From: Caryophanales bacterium UBA6768
Lineage (GTDB): Bacteria; Bacillota; Bacilli; Bacillales_D; Amphibacillaceae
NCBI GenBank assembly: GCA_002453315.1
Contig: DKGO01000115.1
Location: forward strand, 1 to 14,150
Direction: 5' to 3'
DNA length: 14,150 nt
Positions 1 through 6,302 of the stretch are shown piece by piece (the first letter of the stretch is position 1; the number at the start of each line of letters is the position of its first letter). A program made the translations under genes and the position numbers. The notes beneath the pieces are model-generated. The model was not told the origin of the DNA. It searched no databases and worked only from the letters and a program-made list of their open reading frames with translations.

Positions 1-670
1 GCACACTTGAAATCACGGTTTTCTCGTTTTTCAGAGGGGCTAGACGCCCCAGCACACTTGAAATCACAGTTTTCCCGTTTTTCAGAGGAGCTAGACAACC
101 CAGCACACTTGAAATTACGGTTTTCTCATTTTTCAGAGGAGCTAGACACCCCAGCACACTTGAAATCACGGTTTTCTCGTTTTTCAGAGGGGCTAGACGC
201 CCCAGCACACTTGAAATCACGGTTTTTTCATTTTTCAGAGGAGCTAGACGCCCTAGCACATCTGAAATCACGGCTCTTGCACATCTGAAATCACGGCTTT
301 TTCATTTTTCAGAGGAGCTAGACGTCCCAGCACATTTGAAATCACGGTTTTCTCGTTTTTCAGAGGAGCTAGCCGTCCTAGCACACTTGAAATCACGGTT
401 TTCTCATTTTTCAGAGGAGCAAACGGCTCTTGCACATCTGAAATCACGATTTTTTCATTTTTCAGAGGAGCAAACGGCTCTTGCACATCTGAAATCACAG
501 TTTTATCATTTTTCAAAGGAGCTAGACACCCTAGCACACTTGAAATCACAGTTTTCCCATTTTTCAGAGGAGCTAGACGCCCTAGCACACTTGAAATCAC
601 GGCTTTTTCATTTTTCAGAGGAGCAAACGGCCCTTGCAAATTAAGTGTCACGTTTTTTGCCTTTTTCAAA
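1..670. repeat. 51-bp tandem repeat array
   Basis: Twelve full 51-bp units are visible, starting at 1, 52, 103, 154, 205, 279, 330, 381, 432, 483, 534 and 585. A 23-bp truncated unit lies at 256-278 and a decayed terminal unit at 636-670. Units open with GCACA(C/T) and share TGAAATCAC, then a T-rich stretch ending TTTTTCAGAGG. Units 1 and 4 are identical. The end of the unit varies between a GGGGCTAGACGCCCC form and a GAGCAAACGGCTCTT form. Because 51 is a multiple of three and most units lack stops, several frames are open by default. These frames have no convincing ribosome binding site and the plus frame is broken by the 23-bp unit, so I read the array as non-coding. It probably continues past the left edge. 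Its function is unknown to me. Confidence 0.95.
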
Positions 671-1054
671 TTAGGATTCAGGTGTATTTACTATATTATT
701 CGCGGGAATTGTTAATCTTCCGAATATTTCCGAAAAATACGGTTCTTCTATTTCAGCATCCGTTAATGCCTTTTTCATACAATCTAGCCATGCATCCCGT
801 CGTGAGGGCGTAATTTCAAAAGGCGCGTGACGATATGGCAACATCGGTCTGCCAATTTCTTGCATATATAAATTAGGACCGCCGAAAAATTGAGTTAAAA
901 ATAAACGTTGTTTCCTAGCAGACTCTGTTAAATCTTCCGGGAATATTGGTAATAGTGTTTCATTCACGCCTATATGTTTATATAAAGATTCTACGATTCG
1001 ATCGACTGCAGGTTGACCACCGATCCCTTCGTAAATCGTTATTAATTTACCCAT
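671..1054 (-). CDS. Group II truncated hemoglobin (YjbI-like)
   Basis: A 127-residue cytoplasmic heme protein of the 2-over-2 globin family, group II (HbO type), whose members bind oxygen and are linked to peroxide or nitric oxide chemistry. Visible landmarks are Tyr25 (B10), Gln49 (E11), the proximal heme ligand His76 (F8) in YRHAPF, and Trp89 (G8) in DAWLDCM. These positions agree with B. subtilis YjbI. Ser45 sits at E7, where I recall Thr in YjbI. Length is normal for the family. The ATG at 1054 follows AGAAGGTGA (1061-1069). In B. subtilis the gene neighbours yjbH, but none is seen here. The stop codon at 671-673 directly abuts the 51-bp array. The fold assignment is strong; the physiological role is inferred. 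Confidence 0.93.
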   Translation of the reverse strand: MGKLITIYEGIGGQPAVDRIVESLYKHIGVNETLLPIFPEDLTESARKQRLFLTQFFGGPNLYMQEIGRPMLPYRHAPFEITPSRRDAWLDCMKKALTDAEIEEPYFSEIFGRLTIPANNIVNTPES

Positions 1055-1087
1055 GTGTTTTCACCTTCTCTTTATTTTTACACCCCT

Positions 1088-1123
1088 ATCATAACAATTT
1101 TTACACACGAATCGTAACAATTT
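1088..1123 (-). promoter_or_regulatory. Probable globin promoter with direct repeats
   Basis: On the minus strand TATGAT (1088-1093) is preceded by TG one base upstream, an extended -10 element, 34 bp before the globin ATG. A 13-bp direct repeat, AAATTGTTA(T/C)GAT on the minus strand, occurs at 1088-1100 and 1111-1123, 23 bp apart with one mismatch. The proximal copy contains the -10 itself. The repeat could be an operator or chance in AT-rich DNA. Confidence 0.4.
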
Positions 1124-1150
1124 GTTTTATTTCAGGCTAACTACCGAATA

Positions 1151-1219
1151 ATTTTTCAACGGTGATAGGGCTGGATGCTCATTTCAAATTCGCGTTATCG
1201 GCTTTTTCAACGGAGCAAG
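1151..1219. repeat. Decayed outlying units of the 51-bp repeat
   Basis: TTTTTCAACGG occurs at 1152-1162 and 1203-1213, exactly 51 bp apart, matching the position of TTTTTCAGAGG in each array unit. The second unit (from 1177) agrees with the array consensus at about 29 of 43 aligned bases, including the opening GC-CA, TTCAAAT and the closing GGAGC. It has the same orientation as the main array but lies on the far side of the globin gene. This appears to be a relic of the same repeat. Confidence 0.6.
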
Positions 1220-1243
1220 TTGTACTTTACATACATATTTTCA

Positions 1244-1288
1244 TAAAAAAATAAGCAGCTAAGACGAACCAACTACCGTCTTAACTGC
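1244..1288 (-). terminator. Rho-independent terminator of lipoprotein A
   Basis: On the minus strand, GCAGTTAAGACG (1288-1277) pairs with CGTCTTAGCTGC (1266-1255). This gives a 12-bp stem with one G-U pair and a 10-base loop, followed directly by TTATTTTTTT. It lies about 70 bp past the stop of the lipoprotein gene at 1356-1976 and would end that transcript before the globin promoter. Confidence 0.85.
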
Positions 1289-1355
1289 ACATTAGCAATT
1301 TATTTGTTTAAATATCATCAATACGATTTTTAATAATCTTCAAAATAATAGATTT

Positions 1356-1976
1356 CTATTTATAATAACGTAAAAACAGATTTACTTGCTCTTCACCCTG
1401 GTTGATATCCACTCTTAATCCGGTTTCATTCCCAAAATCTATTTGCAAATAAGCACTACTACCACTAATATTGACGTCTTCTTTAGTAAATTGATCACCA
1501 TGCGCCTCAATATACGCATCATGAACTTGATCCCATGTTGCTCCTGGCACTTCGAAATATCCATCTGACTCATGGTCATTATTTTTCACGTCAGTTAATA
1601 CAGCACACTCGGGAATATAAAATTCACCATTGACATGTTTGGTAAAGAAAGAATGATCTTCCGTGCTAGTACAAAAACCGCTTGATGAAGCCGACATACT
1701 CCCATCATTGGATGAATCTGATTGACCGGAGCCATCACTATTCTCATTTCCATTTGCATTTTCCCCATTGTCATTCGTCATGTCGAAATCATCGTTGTTA
1801 TTTTCATCCATGCTAACGTTATTATCATCACCATTACCAGCATCATCACTGGTAACAAATTCAACACCGTCTGTCGTGATTTCTAACACACTATCCCCAA
1901 TCGGAATCGAGATACACCCAGCCAGAACAAATACCATGAAAGCCATACTTAGCCCTAAAAAAAGCTTTTTCTTCAT
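1356..1976 (-). CDS. Lipoprotein A, paralog of lipoprotein B
   Basis: A 206-residue predicted surface lipoprotein with no function that I recognise. A lysine-rich n-region and hydrophobic stretch end in the lipobox LAGC with the lipidated cysteine at residue 21. After it comes IPIGD..LEIT.DGVEF (about 24-40), then a low-complexity Asn/Asp/Gly/Ser linker (about 43-99), then a compact C-terminal domain (about 100-206). That domain holds Cys102 and Cys124, a plausible disulfide outside the membrane. The neighbour at 2216-2863 is a paralog with the same layout and both cysteines at the same numbers. The ATG at 1976 follows AGGAGG (1983-1988) at normal spacing. A two-box promoter lies at 2140-2171 and a clear terminator at 1244-1288, so it is probably its own transcription unit. 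Confidence 0.88.
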   Translation of the reverse strand: MKKKLFLGLSMAFMVFVLAGCISIPIGDSVLEITTDGVEFVTSDDAGNGDDNNVSMDENNNDDFDMTNDNGENANGNENSDGSGQSDSSNDGSMSASSSGFCTSTEDHSFFTKHVNGEFYIPECAVLTDVKNNDHESDGYFEVPGATWDQVHDAYIEAHGDQFTKEDVNISGSSAYLQIDFGNETGLRVDINQGEEQVNLFLRYYK

Positions 1977-2139
1977 TTGATAACCTCCTGTTTTGACAAA
2001 AAATTTATGCCAACATTTTTGTATTACAAAATTAAGTTGATAGAGTAATGAGGATCTTTTAAAAAATACTCAGACACTTAATATAATATTCAAAGAATTT
2101 GCCGAATCACTTCCTTCCTTATAGCATACCTTACTTTTT

Positions 2140-2171
2140 ACTATAATTGATGAAGGTTAAATCTAGGTAAA
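2140..2171 (-). promoter_or_regulatory. Two-box promoter for lipoprotein A
   Basis: Reading the minus strand, TTTACCT (2171-2165) is followed 11 bp later by TTAACCT (2160-2154). TATAGT, a good -10, starts 15 bp after the second box (2145-2140). The same arrangement and spacing occurs at 3420-3451. The start codon is about 165 bp downstream, so the transcript would have a long leader (roughly 150 bases). Boxes of this kind resemble sites of OmpR/PhoB-family response regulators; the regulator's identity is inferred. Confidence 0.5.
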
Positions 2172-2215
2172 CATTTAAAAATTTTTTTGATCCTTCATTA
2201 AAAAACTGTTTCCAT

Positions 2216-2863
2216 TTAGCCCCCCGGATAATAGTACGTGATATGGAATTCGACGTAGTCTCCTATTTGATGTTGGATTTCAATTCTTGTTTCCCTACCA
2301 TTTGAGAGTACACCTTCTAGATCAGCCCACTCCCACTCGGCTTCATCATCAATTTCATCCTTTGTTAATTCTCCTTCTTGTTCTAAATAGGCCATATATT
2401 CATATGTCACCGCTTCCCAATTTGCTCCCTGATGTATTTCAAATTGGCCTACAACACGATCATCATAAGGATGAACATCGAACACTTCCGCACATGCTGG
2501 AATCCAATAATCATAATTAACGTACACTAGGAACTCATTATGGTCCATCGGCTCATCACATACCCCAAGTCCCGGGCCACCTTGACCCATCATTTCGGCA
2601 TCTTCTGCATTTGAATCCCCATTGTTATTGAAGTTTTCCGATTCATCATTGTTAGTGTCATGATCCATTTCATGATTACTAATTAGATCAAAATCATCAT
2701 TTTTCTGCGGTTCCGCATCATCATTTTCGTCCAGGTCGACATGAAATTCAATACCATCTTGTGAAATTTCCAGTTCGCCATCTCCAACCGGTATCTTTAT
2801 GCATCCTGCCAACACAAACAGAAGTAAAGCAAGGCTAAAACCTAATAGAAACTTCCTAGTCAA
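2216..2863 (-). CDS. Lipoprotein B, paralog of lipoprotein A
   Basis: A 215-residue predicted surface lipoprotein, function not recognised. The signal peptide ends in LAGC with Cys21, followed by IPVGDGELEIS.DGIEF as in lipoprotein A. A strongly acidic, Asn-rich linker (about 43-90) leads to a C-terminal domain with Cys102 and Cys124 and the shared pattern DH..F...VN....IP.CA...DV. The C-terminus is more acidic and aromatic than in A, ending YYYPGG. I chose the TTG start at 2863, which lies 8 bases after AAGGAGG; no in-frame ATG precedes the hydrophobic core. It lies 107 bp after the DUF4870 gene on the same strand with no obvious terminator between, so the two may be co-transcribed. It likely arose with A by tandem duplication and then diverged. 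Confidence 0.87.
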   Translation of the reverse strand: MTRKFLLGFSLALLLFVLAGCIKIPVGDGELEISQDGIEFHVDLDENDDAEPQKNDDFDLISNHEMDHDTNNDESENFNNNGDSNAEDAEMMGQGGPGLGVCDEPMDHNEFLVYVNYDYWIPACAEVFDVHPYDDRVVGQFEIHQGANWEAVTYEYMAYLEQEGELTKDEIDDEAEWEWADLEGVLSNGRETRIEIQHQIGDYVEFHITYYYPGG

Positions 2864-2970
2864 TGAAAATCCTCCTTGTTAAATTTTCAAACTTTCTTTC
2901 CTGAATTTATACAAAAAAATTACAAAACCTTCATTTAGGGACCTATTCTTTCGTCAATACCATTAACATT

Positions 2971-3387
2971 TTACACTTGTTTTTCAGCGTAGTCTCCTGC
3001 AACTGGTAGCTTAATCCATTCATTTTTATACGCCTTATACATCAAAAATACCCATAACGCAAAATAAAATGGCGATAAAATTAATCCAATAATCCAACCG
3101 ATGAATGGAATGAGTGACAAAATAATCCCTAGAATAAATAAGAACGCAAATGCCACAATCGATTGATAGGCATGAAATCTAACAAACTTATTATCCTTTT
3201 CTATCAATAAAAAAATTACTCCCGTAACAAAACCAAATAAATAACATAAGAGTCCGGCAATATTTTGTGTCAAACCCGTTGAAGTTGTTGTCGTACTACC
3301 TTCATTACTTTTTTCAACCAAATTTTCTCTCGGCTTTTCATCTTCTTTAAACACAGTTTGTTTTGGTTTATCTTTATCTGAATCCAT
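2971..3387 (-). CDS. DUF4870/Tic20-like small membrane protein
   Basis: A 138-residue integral membrane protein of the DUF4870 (Tic20-like) family, of unknown function. A charged, Lys/Glu- and Thr-rich cytoplasmic-type N-terminus (about 1-38) precedes three hydrophobic segments at about 42-62, 74-93 and 95-117. The family signature is visible as TQNIAGLLCYLFGFVTG followed by IEKDNKFVRFHAYQSI. A longer reading from an ATG at 3417 is possible, but that codon is only 2 bp from the -10 and has no ribosome binding site. The ATG at 3387 sits 8 bases after GGAGG and is the better start. The gene has a two-box promoter at 3420-3451 and probably shares a transcript with lipoprotein B. Confidence 0.85.
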   Translation of the reverse strand: MDSDKDKPKQTVFKEDEKPRENLVEKSNEGSTTTTSTGLTQNIAGLLCYLFGFVTGVIFLLIEKDNKFVRFHAYQSIVAFAFLFILGIILSLIPFIGWIIGLILSPFYFALWVFLMYKAYKNEWIKLPVAGDYAEKQV

Positions 3388-3419
3388 AAATCCCGCCTCC
3401 CATTTTACTTTATTCATAC

Positions 3420-3451
3420 ATTATAAATGCCAAAGGTTAAATCTATGTTAA
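3420..3451 (-). promoter_or_regulatory. Two-box promoter for the DUF4870 gene
   Basis: On the minus strand TTAACAT (3451-3445) and TTAACCT (3440-3434) are 11 bp apart. A perfect TATAAT (3425-3420) begins 15 bp after the start of the second box. No -35 hexamer stands at the standard spacing apart from the boxes, as expected for activator-dependent promoters. The inferred transcript start is near 3413, giving a leader of about 26 bases to the ATG at 3387. Spacing and sequence match the promoter at 2140-2171. Confidence 0.6.
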
Positions 3452-3486
3452 TTTTTCAAAAATATTTCACATGAATGATGATTTTT

Positions 3487-3508
3487 CCCTGAAATAACCA
3501 AATCAGGG
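3487..3508. other. Short inverted repeat in a divergent intergenic region
   Basis: CCCTGA (3487-3492) and TCAGGG (3503-3508) form a perfect 6-bp dyad with a 10-base spacer between the divergent genes at 3387(-) and 3684(+). There is no tight T-tract, so it is not a convincing terminator; an operator is possible. The rest of 3452-3683 shows no gene I can support. Confidence 0.3.
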
Positions 3509-3683
3509 CACAATTTGTTTTTCTTTGTAATAAAATCAAGGTATATTTAAAAGTAGGAAGTTGAAGGCATGAAGTTCGTATTCTTTGTAGAAAAGTACAA
3601 TTAGAAAAGATGATCATGACGTAGAACTTTTATTGACTTAGTCATTATACGGAAAAAATAATTCATTTAAGGTGGGATGAAAC

Positions 3684-4154
3684 ATGAAGAAATATTTACT
3701 TATTCTATCAAGTTTGTTAATGATTCTTGTGATTTTTTCCAGTTGTAGTGGAAAAGATGAAGATTTACTGGCATCTAAATATGATACATTGAATAATTTA
3801 GAAGGCATATCAATGACTATTAATGAAACAACAATTTCACCTAAAGGATTAACGGTTATTTTTGAAAACAACTCTGATAAAGACTTCACTTATGGTGACT
3901 TTTTTGTTTTGGAGGCAAAAATTGATGGCAAATGGTATGAAGTAGCCGATCTACTTGGTGGAGAATATGGATTTAATGATATAGGTTATGAATTGCCCCC
4001 ACATACATCTAATGAATGGGAAGTTGATTGGGAATGGCTTTATGGCAACCTTGATCAAGGTACTTATCGAATAATAAAAGATATTTTAGATACAAGGGAA
4101 CCGGGTGATTATGATAAATATTTCCTTGCTGCCGAGTTTACGATTGATGAGTGA
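3684..4154 (+). CDS. Ig-like domain lipoprotein
   Basis: A 156-residue predicted lipoprotein. The signal peptide ends FSSC with the lipidated cysteine at residue 21, followed by a short acidic tether (about 22-35). The rest is a single beta-rich domain (about 36-156). The pattern ISPKGLTVIFENNSDKDFTYG, then DGKWYEV, then WEWLYG...GTYRIIKDI and a final LAAEFTI is typical of bacterial immunoglobulin-like domains found in Bacillota lipoproteins, possibly the Big_14 family (recalled, not searched). Such domains usually mediate binding or stabilise surface proteins; no catalytic residues are evident. The ATG follows AAGGTGGG (3669-3676) at 7 bases. No strong sigma-A promoter or terminator is obvious. 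It is not clearly co-transcribed with the ATPase, which has its own regulatory region. Confidence 0.85.
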   Translation: MKKYLLILSSLLMILVIFSSCSGKDEDLLASKYDTLNNLEGISMTINETTISPKGLTVIFENNSDKDFTYGDFFVLEAKIDGKWYEVADLLGGEYGFNDIGYELPPHTSNEWEVDWEWLYGNLDQGTYRIIKDILDTREPGDYDKYFLAAEFTIDE

Positions 4155-4212
4155 ATTTACCTATCGGATTTCCCAACCATTTAAGCTAGTTTTTTATTTC
4201 TAAAACTTTAAA

Positions 4213-4240
4213 TTATCACATTTATATATAATTGTGATAA
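4213..4240. promoter_or_regulatory. Perfect 8-bp dyad upstream of the ATPase
   Basis: TTATCACA (4213-4220) and TGTGATAA (4233-4240) form a perfect inverted repeat around a 12-base AT-rich centre, 58 bp before the ATPase ATG. It could bind a dimeric repressor. It lacks a following T-tract, so it is less likely to be a terminator for the gene ending at 4154. Confidence 0.4.
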
Positions 4241-4245
4241 AATAA

Positions 4246-4260
4246 TTATAATTATTACCT
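4246..4260 (+). promoter_or_regulatory. PerR-like box upstream of the ATPase
   Basis: TTATAATTATTACCT matches the PerR consensus TTATAATNATTATAA through its first 11 specified bases and diverges in the last three. A second half-site TTATAAT occurs at 4269-4275. TATAAT hexamers at 4270-4275 and 4277-4282 are candidate -10 elements, so a repressor here would block the promoter. The B. subtilis pfeT gene is known to be PerR-controlled, which supports the reading, but this region is so AT-rich that chance matches are possible. Confidence 0.4.
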
Positions 4261-4297
4261 AATAATAATTATAATCTATAATAAAAGGATGCTGACG

Positions 4298-6226
4298 ATG
4301 CATAAAGATTATTCAAAACAATCACAAAAAACCAACCAAAATAACACAACATTTTGGCAAAAAACTTTTCAACATCGTGAATTAATTGCTGCAATCACGA
4401 GTGGCGTGATTATTTTAACGACGTGGTCACTCACTGCTTATTTACCCCATTCCGTCTGGATTACCCTCCATATTATTGCTTTTTTAATTGGAGGCTATGC
4501 CGAAGGTAAGGAGGGCATTCTCGATACAATTGAAAACAAGAAATTAAATGTTGAACTACTTATGATCATTGCCGCTATTGGCTCAGCTGCGATTGGGTAT
4601 TGGACCGAAGGAGCCATTTTAATTTTTATCTTTGCCTTTGCTGGGGCACTAGAAACGTACACATTAAATAAGAGTAATGCCGAAATTTCGACGCTCTTAG
4701 AGCTTCAACCCGAAGAAGCACGAAAAGTCATTGATGGAAAAGAAATCTTTGTTCCAGTTGATGAATTAGAAATTGGTGACCTCATTTATGTTTACGCAGG
4801 GGAAAGAATCCCAGCAGATGGAAAAATTCAAGTCGGGATGACTTCGATTGATGAAAGTGCTATTACTGGTGAATCCGTGCCTGTTGAAAAGGAAGTCGCG
4901 GATGAAGTTTTTGCCAGTACAGTTGCTTTAGATGGAACGATTACTGTCACTATTACAAAACTCGCCCATGAAACCATTTTTCAAAAAATTATCGATATGG
5001 TGCAAACCGCTAAAGACGAAAAACCACCGACACAACTCTTCATAGAAAAATTTGAGGGACTTTATGTCAATATTGTGTTAATAACTGTTGCTATTATGAT
5101 GTTTTTACCCTATTTACTTTTTGGATGGACTTTGACAGAAAGTATTTATCGGGCGATGATTTTGTTAGTTGTCGCCTCACCTTGCGCCCTTGTTGCCTCC
5201 ATCATGCCGGCAACATTATCAGCCATTTCAAAAAGTGCGAGAAACGGTGTGTTATTTAAAGGTGGCATCCACGCTGAAAAAATGAGCCATATAAACATGA
5301 TTGCCTTTGATAAAACTGGAACATTGACTCACGGGACACCAGTTGTCACAGATGCGTTAATCCATCCGGATTATGATGCTGACAAAATTCATATCGCTGC
5401 AGGGGCGATTGAAAGTGAATCATTACATTCTGTGGCTGTCGCCATTCGAAAATATACATTAGCACAATTGGGACTCGAACAATTTCCGAGCCAAGTGACT
5501 AACATGCAAACTGTCAGTGGTAAGGGAGTTATGGGTGTCGTTAATGAAGCAACATGGAAAATTGGGAAGAAAAATTTTGCTACTGATGGAAGTGACACCG
5601 TATCATTTTTTGAAAATCAAGATGTGGTCTTCGCAGAAGAAGGTAAAACAATTGTTTATGTCGGTTATGAAAACAAAATCGTCGCTATTTATGCGTTAAA
5701 GGATACCGTGAGACCGGAAGCAAAACAGATGATTACAGATTTACATGAAGAAAAGATTAAAACGATGATGTTAACAGGAGATATTGAATTAACTGCAAAA
5801 GCAGTCGCCAAGGAAATAGGGATTGATCAATATTTTGCCGAATGCTTACCGGATGAGAAAGTAACCAAAATTAAACGAGCACAAAGTGAGTTCGGACAGG
5901 TCGGAATGGTTGGTGATGGCATCAATGATGCCCCCGCGTTCGCCACGGCCGATATTGGCATATCGATGGGAGAAGGGACGGATGTCGCATTGGAAACAGC
6001 TGATGTCGTCTTAATGAAAAATAACTTAACAAAAATAAACGATTCCATTAAAGTGTCCAGAAAAATGAACCGAATTATTAAACAAAATATCTTTTTCTCA
6101 TTATCCGTTATTGCCTTGTTAATCATTTCAAACTTTTTTCAAGCCATCGATTTACCATTAGGTGTCATCGGCCATGAAGGAAGTACGATACTTGTCATAT
6201 TGAATGGATTAAGGTTGTTGCGGTGA
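4298..6226 (+). CDS. pfeT: P1B4-type metal-exporting ATPase (PfeT-like)
   Basis: An inner-membrane P-type ATPase that uses ATP to export a transition metal, probably Fe(II). Positions are counted from the upstream ATG at 4289. TGES (193-196) is the actuator loop, SPC (297-299) the metal site in the membrane, DKTGT (341-345) holds the phosphorylated Asp341, and TGD (496-498) and GDGIND (542-547) form the P-domain. HEGST (629-633) in the last helix is the P1B4 signature. There is no N-terminal heavy-metal domain, as in PfeT (formerly ZosA). The nucleotide domain has LHS (379-381) where the usual dipeptide is His-Pro. The ATG at 4298 lies 9 bases after AAAAGG, whereas the ATG at 4289 touches that site, so I prefer 4298 (642 residues). 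Zinc or cobalt as substrate cannot be excluded. Confidence 0.9.
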   Translation: MHKDYSKQSQKTNQNNTTFWQKTFQHRELIAAITSGVIILTTWSLTAYLPHSVWITLHIIAFLIGGYAEGKEGILDTIENKKLNVELLMIIAAIGSAAIGYWTEGAILIFIFAFAGALETYTLNKSNAEISTLLELQPEEARKVIDGKEIFVPVDELEIGDLIYVYAGERIPADGKIQVGMTSIDESAITGESVPVEKEVADEVFASTVALDGTITVTITKLAHETIFQKIIDMVQTAKDEKPPTQLFIEKFEGLYVNIVLITVAIMMFLPYLLFGWTLTESIYRAMILLVVASPCALVASIMPATLSAISKSARNGVLFKGGIHAEKMSHINMIAFDKTGTLTHGTPVVTDALIHPDYDADKIHIAAGAIESESLHSVAVAIRKYTLAQLGLEQFPSQVTNMQTVSGKGVMGVVNEATWKIGKKNFATDGSDTVSFFENQDVVFAEEGKTIVYVGYENKIVAIYALKDTVRPEAKQMITDLHEEKIKTMMLTGDIELTAKAVAKEIGIDQYFAECLPDEKVTKIKRAQSEFGQVGMVGDGINDAPAFATADIGISMGEGTDVALETADVVLMKNNLTKINDSIKVSRKMNRIIKQNIFFSLSVIALLIISNFFQAIDLPLGVIGHEGSTILVILNGLRLLR

Positions 6227-6241
6227 AAACATGAAACAATG

Positions 6242-6290
6242 CCTATATTTAAAAAGCCTAGATTAAATCTGGGCTTTTTGCATAGGTTTT
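6242..6290. terminator. Shared bidirectional terminator
   Basis: AAAAAGCCTAGAT (6251-6263) and ATCTGGGCTTTTT (6267-6279) form a 13-bp stem with one G-U pair (plus-strand RNA) and a TAA loop. An outer CCTAT/ATAGG pair (6242-6246, 6282-6286) can extend it. The A-run on one side and T-run on the other let it work in both directions. It sits between the convergent ATPase and hsdR genes, ending both. Confidence 0.9.
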
Positions 6291-6302
6291 TATTGAAGTG
6301 GT

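Noticed and set aside
7..669. Open reading frames across the 51-bp array on both strands (repeating about 17-residue motifs)
   Set aside because: A 51-bp unit keeps frames open automatically. The starts are TTG without clear ribosome binding sites, the plus frame is broken by the 23-bp unit, and both strands look equally open.
1..670. CRISPR array
   Set aside because: Units are contiguous with no unique spacers, and no cas genes are present.
2150..2198. ATGAAGG/CCTTCAT inverted repeat after lipoprotein B
   Set aside because: The arms are 7 bp with a loop of about 35 bases, and one arm overlaps the two-box promoter, so it is not a credible terminator.
3388..3417. Ten extra N-terminal residues for the DUF4870 protein from the ATG at 3417
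   Set aside because: That ATG is 2 bp from the TATAAT -10 and has no ribosome binding site; the ATG at 3387 has a strong one at good spacing.
3569..3604. An 11-codon ORF (MKFVFFVEKYN) upstream of the Ig-like lipoprotein
   Set aside because: Only a loose GGAAGTTGAAGG precedes it, no promoter is clear, and a frame this short is expected by chance.
3633..3661. TTGACT as a -35 for the Ig-like lipoprotein
   Set aside because: At 17-bp spacing the -10 would be an A-run resembling AAATAA, and the transcript would start at the ribosome binding site.
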